DNA of 34,307 bases from Verrucomicrobiia bacterium (GTDB taxonomy: Bacteria > Verrucomicrobiota > Verrucomicrobiia > JADLBR01): contig JADLBR010000403.1 of assembly GCA_020847615.1 (NCBI GenBank), positions 1-34,307 of the forward strand, written 5' to 3'. Both the position numbers and the translations under genes were made by a program. The number at the start of each line of letters is the position of its first letter. The stretch's first letter is position 1. Under the pieces are notes generated by a model, which searched no databases, was not told the origin of the DNA, and was given only the letters and a program-made list of their open reading frames with translations. This document shows, piece by piece, positions 22,512 through 30,400 of this stretch.

Positions 22512-24265
22512 CCGGGCTGCGCCGCGTCATCCTCCTGCTCTGGCCCCACCGATGGAAGGTGGCGGGCGCGATCGCCTGCGCGAACGTGACATCGCTGGCC
22601 GTGCTTGCGTTGCCCCTCATCGCGAAGGACATCCTGGCGCGCGCCATCCATCGGCAGGAGTCCCTCGAATCACTCGGCGCATTTGCCGCGCTCCTGATCA
22701 CGTTCGCCCTGCTCACGGGCGCCGGTTACATCTCGATGCGCCTCATGTTCCTCGTGGCGATCTCGGTCGCCGCCAGCCTGCGCTCCAGATACGTCGATCA
22801 CCTTCTCAATCTGCCCATCCAGACCCACCGCCGGCTCTCGGCGGGCGATCTCGTGGACCGCATCCTGGTGGGCACCGGCGAGGTCCAATGGTCCATACGC
22901 AACACCGTCGGACCCGCCATCGGCCTCGCCATCCTGGCCGCCGGCGCCATCGCCATGACATTCGTCATGAGCTGGAAACTCGCGTGCCTCACATTCGCGG
23001 CCTTCCCATTCGGCTGGTTGCTCTACACCAACCTCCAGGCCCGCATCCGCCACACCGAGAAGGCTCGCCTCGATGCGGGATCCCGGCTCACGGCGTACAT
23101 CCACGAGATCCTGACCGCCATCGAGGTCATCAAGGCCTTTGACGCCAGGCCCCACGAGACCCGTCGCTTCAACGCGCGACAGGATGACCTGATCGCCCGC
23201 CAGAGAGACGCCCTGAGCGCCGTCGCCCTTCTGGATCCCGCCATGGTCGGCTCCGCCGCCATCGCGATAGCCTCGGTGCTCCTCTATGGCTCCCACCTCA
23301 TCGCCGCGGGTGAGATGCGCCCCGAAACGCTGATCGCCTTCCTGATCTACCTCCTGATCCTCGTGCCGCAGGTCAGGCTGGTCGCCCTGCATGCCGCTCG
23401 GTGGCAACAGTTCCTTCGCGCGCTCGACCGGCTCGACGACATTCAAGCCCTCGAGCCCGAGCGCGACGCCCCCGGCGCGGTCGCCCTCAGCCACCCTGTC
23501 CGGGGCGCGATCCAGTTCCGCGACGTCACCTACAGCTATCCCGGACGCGATGCCGCCCTGCGCGGCCTGGTCCTGAATGTTGGCCCCCAGGAACACGTCG
23601 GCATCGTTGGCGAAAGCGGCGCCGGCAAGAGCACCCTCTTTAACCTGCTGCTCCGCTTCGACGACCCCCAGGAGGGCTCGATCCTTATCGATGGCACCGA
23701 CACCACCCGCGCCACGCGCCAGTCGGTCCGGGCCGCCATCGCATTCGTGCCCCAGGATATCGTTCTCTTCGACGACAGCGTTCTCCAGAACGTCCGCTAT
23801 GGGCGCCCCGACGCGGGCGACGATGACGTCCGCCGGGCGTGCCGTGCCGCCGGGGCCCACGACTTCATCCTCGGGCTCCCGCAGCAGTACGAGACCCCCC
23901 TGGGCTCCCGCGGCCTGAATCTCTCCGGCGGCCAGCGCCAGCGCATCGCGATCGCAAGGGCCTTGCTCAGGGACGCCCCCATTCTGCTCATGGACGAGGC
24001 CACGTCAGCGCTGGACTCGCAGTCGGAGGAACGCCTGCGATCGGCGATGGAGACCGCCATGCGCGGCAGAACGACCCTGATCATCGCGCACCGCTTGGCC
24101 ACCGTCGTCAGGCTCCCGAGGATCATCCTCATGCACCAGGGCTCGGTCGTCGATGATGGGTCGCACGCCGAGCTATTGTCCCGCTGCCCGCGCTACCGAG
24201 ACCTGGTCGCCACCCAGCTGATCCCCTCCGCCGCCGAAAGCCGACTGGCCGCTGCAGCCCGCTAG
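22508..24265 (+). CDS. msbA: MsbA-type lipid A / lipid ABC exporter
   Basis: A 585-residue half-transporter with an N-terminal six-helix domain (about residues 1-310) and a C-terminal ATPase. Walker A GESGAGKST is near residue 368, the signature LSGGQRQR near 472, Walker B ILLMDEATSALD near 492 and the switch His in IIAHRLA. Length and lpxB coupling point to MsbA, the flippase of core-lipid A across the inner membrane, though MsbA-like lipid exporters are a broad group. The start is GTG 22508, inside the lpxB stop (GTGA). The TAG stop at 24263-24265 shares its last base with a long palindrome. Confidence 0.87.
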   Translation: MTGLRRVILLLWPHRWKVAGAIACANVTSLAVLALPLIAKDILARAIHRQESLESLGAFAALLITFALLTGAGYISMRLMFLVAISVAASLRSRYVDHLLNLPIQTHRRLSAGDLVDRILVGTGEVQWSIRNTVGPAIGLAILAAGAIAMTFVMSWKLACLTFAAFPFGWLLYTNLQARIRHTEKARLDAGSRLTAYIHEILTAIEVIKAFDARPHETRRFNARQDDLIARQRDALSAVALLDPAMVGSAAIAIASVLLYGSHLIAAGEMRPETLIAFLIYLLILVPQVRLVALHAARWQQFLRALDRLDDIQALEPERDAPGAVALSHPVRGAIQFRDVTYSYPGRDAALRGLVLNVGPQEHVGIVGESGAGKSTLFNLLLRFDDPQEGSILIDGTDTTRATRQSVRAAIAFVPQDIVLFDDSVLQNVRYGRPDAGDDDVRRACRAAGAHDFILGLPQQYETPLGSRGLNLSGGQRQRIAIARALLRDAPILLMDEATSALDSQSEERLRSAMETAMRGRTTLIIAHRLATVVRLPRIILMHQGSVVDDGSHAELLSRCPRYRDLVATQLIPSAAESRLAAAAR

Positions 24266-24302
24266 CCTGCATATTTCACGCGCATGCGCGAAATATGCAG
24301 GC
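24265..24302. terminator. 38-base near-perfect palindrome, probable bidirectional terminator
   Basis: A 13-bp perfect stem (24265-24277 with 24290-24302, GCCTGCATATTTC/GAAATATGCAGGC) encloses a 12-base centre that itself contains the palindrome GCGCATGCGC. With one A-C mismatch the pairing continues nearly to the centre. It starts at the last base of the msbA stop codon and lies between convergent msbA and the PKS gene. No U tract follows on either strand, so a role as a binding or recombination site remains possible. Confidence 0.5.
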
Positions 24303-24307
24303 TCAAA

Positions 24308-24450
24308 GGAAAACCGCGCTCTGAAGTACGGGTCCCCGATCGGTTTTCGGCACTGGAAACGCGGCCACAATTTGTGATTTCGAAAAATGGCGTTTGGGAG
24401 CGCGCGCCTACATCTCAACCTGTTTTTATCGCGCGGTTTTCCCAGAGCGC
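24308..24450. repeat. Spaced inverted repeat in the msbA / PKS intergenic region
   Basis: GGAAAACCGCGC at 24308-24319 is the exact reverse complement of 24431-24442, 111 bases apart. The adjoining octamers GCGCTCTG (24316-24323) and CAGAGCGC (24443-24450) are also reverse complements, so the right arm has both elements in a shifted order. The enclosed DNA is A/T-richer than the genes around it and contains no open reading frame. The right arm ends six bases past the PKS stop. Confidence 0.45.
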
Positions 24451-24455
24451 AACCG

Positions 24456-27400
24456 TCACACCAGAGCCCGGATCCGCTCCGGCACCGCCAGGAAAGGGGC
24501 GATGCGCTCCGCCTGCAACTGCTCCCCGGACACACCCAGCGTCAGCTCGCGCCCGTCCGGGCGGCATCGCCAGCGCGGGTGCAGCCAATTGTATTGCTCG
24601 GCGTACTCCACCACCCAGGGTTCGAAGGCCGCATTGATGCGCCGCGTGAGGCCGCGCACCTGCGCCTCGGAGTCATCGTTGGCGGGCGGTTCTATCGCCG
24701 GTTCAAAGTGCACGTCCAGTCGCCCCTCCCCGGTTCGGATCGTCACCGCGGGAACGATCGGGCACCCACGCAGCAGCGCGAGCCGCGCCGGGCCGGATGG
24801 GCACCGCGCCGGGACACCCAGGAAATCGGCCACCGTGCCGCCCCTCGTCACATTCAGATCGGTCATCAGCCCCAGGATCTTGTCCGCCCGCAACGCATCG
24901 ATCGCCGCCCCGGCATCTGCGCCCACGATCCAATCCACATCGTACGCCGACCGGATCTGCTGGAATAGACGGTCCGTGAGAGGATTCTGCGCGCGACGGT
25001 ACACGGCGGCGATCGGTAGACCCTCGCGGGATCCAAGGCGAAGGGCCGCTTCCCAGCCACCCAAGTGCGCCCCGCACAAGATCACGCCGCGCCCCTGCGC
25101 CCGCGCGCCCAGAAGATTCTCCGCCCCGTGGACCCCGAAGGTCACATCGTCCCGGCGCAGCCCATCGAGATAGCTGATGAAGTGGTTCTCGAACGCCAAT
25201 GTCGCCAGCCGGCGCCGCTGGGTGTCCGTCAGGTTGGGACCGAACACGAGTCTCAGGTTCTGTTGCGCCCAGAGCCAATTGAACCTCAGCAGGGGCCTCG
25301 ACCACCGCGCGAGCCGCCGAACCCGCCGGCAGGCCTGCGAATAATCCCCCCTCCGCAACCATTCCATGCCCCCCAGCAACGCCAGCCACTCGATGCGAAA
25401 CTGGACCCGTCGCCCCACGTCTCGCCATCGCCCCCTCGGCGCACGCGCCGGGGCCAATTCCTCCTCAGCCATCAGCCGCTCGCCATCGATCGCGGGGCTC
25501 AACGTCGCGGCCACCGCCGCGTCCGCCGGCGGCGGCGTCACCGCATCCACCTCCGACACTGCGATCGACACCGGGCCCACGGAAACGGGCGCCGTCGGAG
25601 TGCGGGCCAACAGTCCCAGCAACTCGCCCGCCAAAGCCACCGTGCTCCCCGCCGACGCAATCTTGCCGGGCGGAAGAACCACCCGGAAATGTCCCTCGAT
25701 CCGATTGACCAGTTCCACGGACATCAGGGAATCGAATCCCAGCGTATTCAGCGGGCGCTGGATGTCCAATTTCGCGGCGGACGTCCGCAGGACCTTCGCG
25801 ATCTGCTCCTTGAGCGCTTCGGTCACCGCCGGGAGCCGCTCCGCCTCCGGCAAGTCGAGGATTCCCTCGCCCGACATCGCCCCGCCAATCGCTTCCCCGG
25901 TCGCGGAGGCAACACGCACTTCCTCGAAACGCGCCGAGGTCGCCACGCCGCCCACGAATCCCGCAACCTTCTGCCAATCGACCCGAACCACCGCCACCTG
26001 CGCCGCGCCCGACCGCAGCAGCCCGCCCAGCGAGGACGTCGCCTCCCCGGGCCCAATAGACGAAAAACCCTGAGCGTGCAGCGCCGCCTCCAATTCCGCG
26101 TGCCGCGCGAGATACCCTGCCCCTCCCAGCGGGCCCCAGTTGACCGCGATGCCCGGTCGCCCCCTGGCGCGCCGATGGCTCGCGAGCGCATCCAAGAACG
26201 AGTTGGCGGCCGCATAGCTGCCTTGGCCGGGGCTGCCCGCCACCGAACTGAACGACGAAAACAGGATGAAGAAATCAAGCGGAAGATCGGCCGATCGCTC
26301 ATGGAGGTTCCAGGCGCCGGCGACCTTGGGCGCCATGACGCGCCGAAATCTCTCGGGGGTCTGCTGCGCGATCGTGCAGTCGTCGATCACCATCGCCGCA
26401 TGGACGATCCCGCGCAAAGGCGGGTGTTGCCCGGCGATCATCTCGAACAGGCGCGCCACGTCCTCCCGTCGCGCCACATCGGCCTGGGCGACCGCCACCT
26501 CGGCACCGGCGCGCCGCAGCGCCTCCACCGCCTGCTGGCTCGCCCCCGTCGCGGCACCGCCACGGCTCGCCAGCACAATATGCCGGGCGCCGTGCCCCAC
26601 CATCCACTCGGCCATCACCAGCCCGAACCCACCGAGCCCACCGGTTATCAGATATGTCGCGTCCGACGCAAACCGAGGCGGCCCTTGGTCGATCTCCCGC
26701 GCGGGGGTGACCCCATCCCCCTCCATCGAAAGCACGATCTTGCCGATGTGCCTCGCCTGGGACATGTGCCGGAAAGCCTGCCCCGCCCGCGATGCCCCAA
26801 ACACCCTCAGGGGCAACGGATGCAGCTCGCCTTCCCGAAATCGGGCCAGGATCTGATCCAGGAGTCCGGAGACGAGCGCCGGATCGTCGCGGATCACGCG
26901 GGCGAGGTCGATCACGAAGAGCGATATGTTCTGCCGAAACGCGCGCAGCCCGATCTTCGTGTTCTGGTAGATGTCCCGCTTGCCGATCTCCAAAAACCTG
27001 CCGCCCGGCGCGAGGCACGTGATGCCCTTCGAAATCGCCTCGCCCGCCAGCGAATTGAGAACGATGTCGACACCTCGGCCGCCCGTGATCTCGCGGACCT
27101 CATCCGAGAACGCCAGCGAGCGCGAGTCCATCACGTGCCTCACCCCCATCGCGCGCAAGAATTCCCTCTTCTGCGGATTGCCGGCCGTCGCCAGGACCTC
27201 CGCGCCGGCCAACCGAGCCACCTGGACGGCCGCCAACCCCACCCCGCCGGTGGCCGCCTGTATCAAGACGCGTTCACCAGGCCTCACGTGGCCGAGATGG
27301 TGGAGAGCGTACCAGGCGGTCAAGAACGCCACGGGGATCGCGGAGGCCTCGTCGAAACCCAGCCGACCCGGCACGCGCACAAGTCGGTTGGCCGGTATCG

Positions 27401-30400
27401 TGACGTGGGAACCGAAACAGCCGGACGCGATGGCCAGCACCTCGTCGCCCTCGCGCCAACCGACCACGCCATCCCCAATGGCCGTGATTCGCCCAGCGCA
27501 TTCGTCGCCAAGCAGCAGATCCTCTTCGCCCTCGGTCGGGTAAATGCCGAGGGCCTTCATCACATCCCGGAAGTTCAGGGCGGCGGCCTTGACCTCCATC
27601 TCGACCTCGTCGCGCCCCGGCGGCCGCCGGGGCCTGCCCCGGAACATCAATTGATCCAACGAGCCCGGCACCACGGATTCCAGATGAAAGCCGCCTTCCC
27701 TTTCCGGGCCCATCGCGGCCGATGTCTCCTGCTCCAAGGTGGTGCGGGCCAACCGCTGCACGTATCGGGCCGCCCCGCGATGCGCCACTTCGTCCTCGCC
27801 ATCCCCCGCGCACAATTCCGATACAAGCGCCCCCACCTCATCGCCCGCGGGCACCGGCGACAAATCGATCATCCGGCAACCGAGCCTCGGGCACTCGTTA
27901 GAAATGACGCGCCCCAGGCCCCAGACCGGTGCCTGAGCCACATGCACCGGATCGCCCGCCTCCACCGCCTGGGCGCCCCGGGTGATCAACCAGAGACCCG
28001 GTCGCTCGTGCGCCGCCTCCTGCCCGAGCGCCTGCACCAGAGAAACCACGCTGTGGCAGGCCAAGGCCTCCGCGGCGGCCAGTCCTTCCGCGCCGTCTTT
28101 CTCGGGCGACGGGGCATCCAGGCCCCAGAGATGCACGATGCCCGCGAGCGGCGGACCGCCCCGCCCAAGGATCTCCCTGAAAAGCAGGCGCGCATCGTCG
28201 GGCGACTCCGGACAGATCTCGAAACCGCCCGATTCGCGGCGCCCGAATGCCGGTCCCGGATGCACCACGTGGGCATCCGCCCCGCGCGCCACAAGCGCAC
28301 CGGCAACCCCCTCCGCGAGTCCCCCCCCATCCGCGAAAAATATCCAGGTTCCCGCCCCCACTCGCTCAACCCCGGATGCCCGCCCCATCACGTCACCCGG
28401 TCCAGCCACCATCGGCGCACGGGCGACCAGCGTCACATGCCGCGGCGCGCCACCGTCCCCATCAATAGCCGCAACGTCCGTGAACCCCGCCTCCCCCAGC
28501 AACGCCTGCCATCGGTCCCCCTCTCCCGGCCCCTGCCATCGTTCCACAACGCCAAGGACCATTTCGCCCAGCCAAGTGGGACGCCGAAACTCCTGAATGA
28601 CCAGCGTTCCCCCGGGCGCGACCAGGGAGCGGAGGTTCGCCATCGCCCGCTCAAGATCCCCCGTCGCCCGCAGCGCTCCGGCCACGACCACCACATCGAA
28701 CGAGTGCCCTTCAAACCCCTGCTCGCCAGGGGGCCGCCCGACATCCAACGACTGATATCGGACCTCTGGCTGGTCGTAGAACTTCTGCTCGGCACCCGCG
28801 AAGTACTCCGCCGAGCGATCCGTGAATACGTATTCGGCGCGCCCGCGCGGCAACCTCGGAAGAATGTGCGCGGTTGCCCCGCCAGTTCCTGCGCCCACCT
28901 CCAATATCCGCAAGACACGTCCCTCCGGACGCCGTTCGATGGCCGCCGCCACCACCTCACCCAACGTGCGATTGGCCGCCGCGCAAGTGTATGAGTCCTG
29001 GAAGAAATGCTCCGCCGCCGCGATCGCGCCATCCGAGGCGATCCAGCTCGGTGGCTCCGCCTTGCCCCTCAACACGTCGGCCAGTCCGCGGCCGCAGAGT
29101 TCGATCAGCGTCAGCTCCGCCAGGGCGCCCGGAAACCGCTCGAGGATCGGGCGCGCGAGGTCCCCGGGATCGGTTTTCGCGACGTCTCGCGAAATGGCCA
29201 GTCCCCCCTCGGCCCGATGCGCGAATCCGTCTCGCTCCAAGAGGTCGAGGAGGCACCCGAATGTCCCCCGATGCACCGGCGCGATCCCAAGTCGCCCCGC
29301 CAGATCCCCGCCGAGCAACGCGCCCCGTCCGATGGGACAGCCCATCTGTTCCAGCGCGTGGAAAAAGTAGGCTCGGCAAACGCCGTCGATCCCGGATTCC
29401 AGTTCCGCGATGTCCGGTTGCCCGCTGCGCCTCAGGTGCGCCGGGTCGGTGGCGCCCCGCGCACGCTCCGCCACCCGCGACACGGGGGCCAGAAAATCAC
29501 AGGATCCCAAGAAACGCCCCAAGGGGCGCGGCTTCCATCGCAGCGCGTAGAGGCATCCATCACCATCGCCGCCCGCGCGGACTCCGGCCACGGCCTGGCA
29601 GCGCAGGCCTTCGATCTCCAAGAGCACGCCCCCCTCTTCGTCAAGAACGCGAATGTCGCCCGTGATGGCACGGCCCCCTTGCTGCACCAGCACCGCGTGA
29701 CTCCAGACAACCCGACCCGGCCTCGCGACCCACCGCACCCGCCCGATCTGCACCGGGAGATAGAGCGGACGCCCCGCCGCGCCATCCCACGCGGGCATCG
29801 CCAGCGACAGCGCCTGAAGGCAGGCATCCAGCATCGCCGGATGCACCTGATACTTTTCGGACTCGGCCTCCAGACCCGGCACCAAACGCACGCGGCAGAT
29901 CGCCTCCCCATCCCCCCGTCGCCCCATCTCGATTCCACGGAATGAAGGCCCGAACCCAAGTCCTGAGTCCAAGAACATCTGGTAGATTGCCGCCGGGGAT
30001 ACCTCTTCGGCGCATCGTCCCACCACCTCCTCCAGATCGCGTGTCTCGCCAACTTTCGTCCCGGTATCACGCCGCAATCGGCCAACCGCATGGACGACCC
30101 AGTTCTGCTCCACACCGCCAGCCGCGCCAGAGATCGAGAATGCGGCCCCCTGTTCGTCGAATGAGAGTTCGAGGCGCGCCGCCTCCTCGCCCTCGGGGAG
30201 AAAGAATGGGCGCTGAAAGTCGATCTCCTCCACGACGCACGCCCCTGGGCCGAACATGGCCCGGGCGGCACCCAGCGCCATCTCAACGTATCCCGCCGCA
30301 GGAAACACGGCGCGCCCCTGCACCCGGTGGTCGCCGAGATACGGCAGCACTTCCAGGTCGAACACGGCATGCCACGTGGGCGACGCGACCTTGCGGGATC

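Noticed and set aside
25065-28994. A 1309-codon open frame on the + strand antisense to the PKS
   Set aside because: It is rich in Arg, Pro, His and Gln with no motifs and is a by-product of high-GC third positions in the PKS; the minus strand shows perfect domain motifs throughout.
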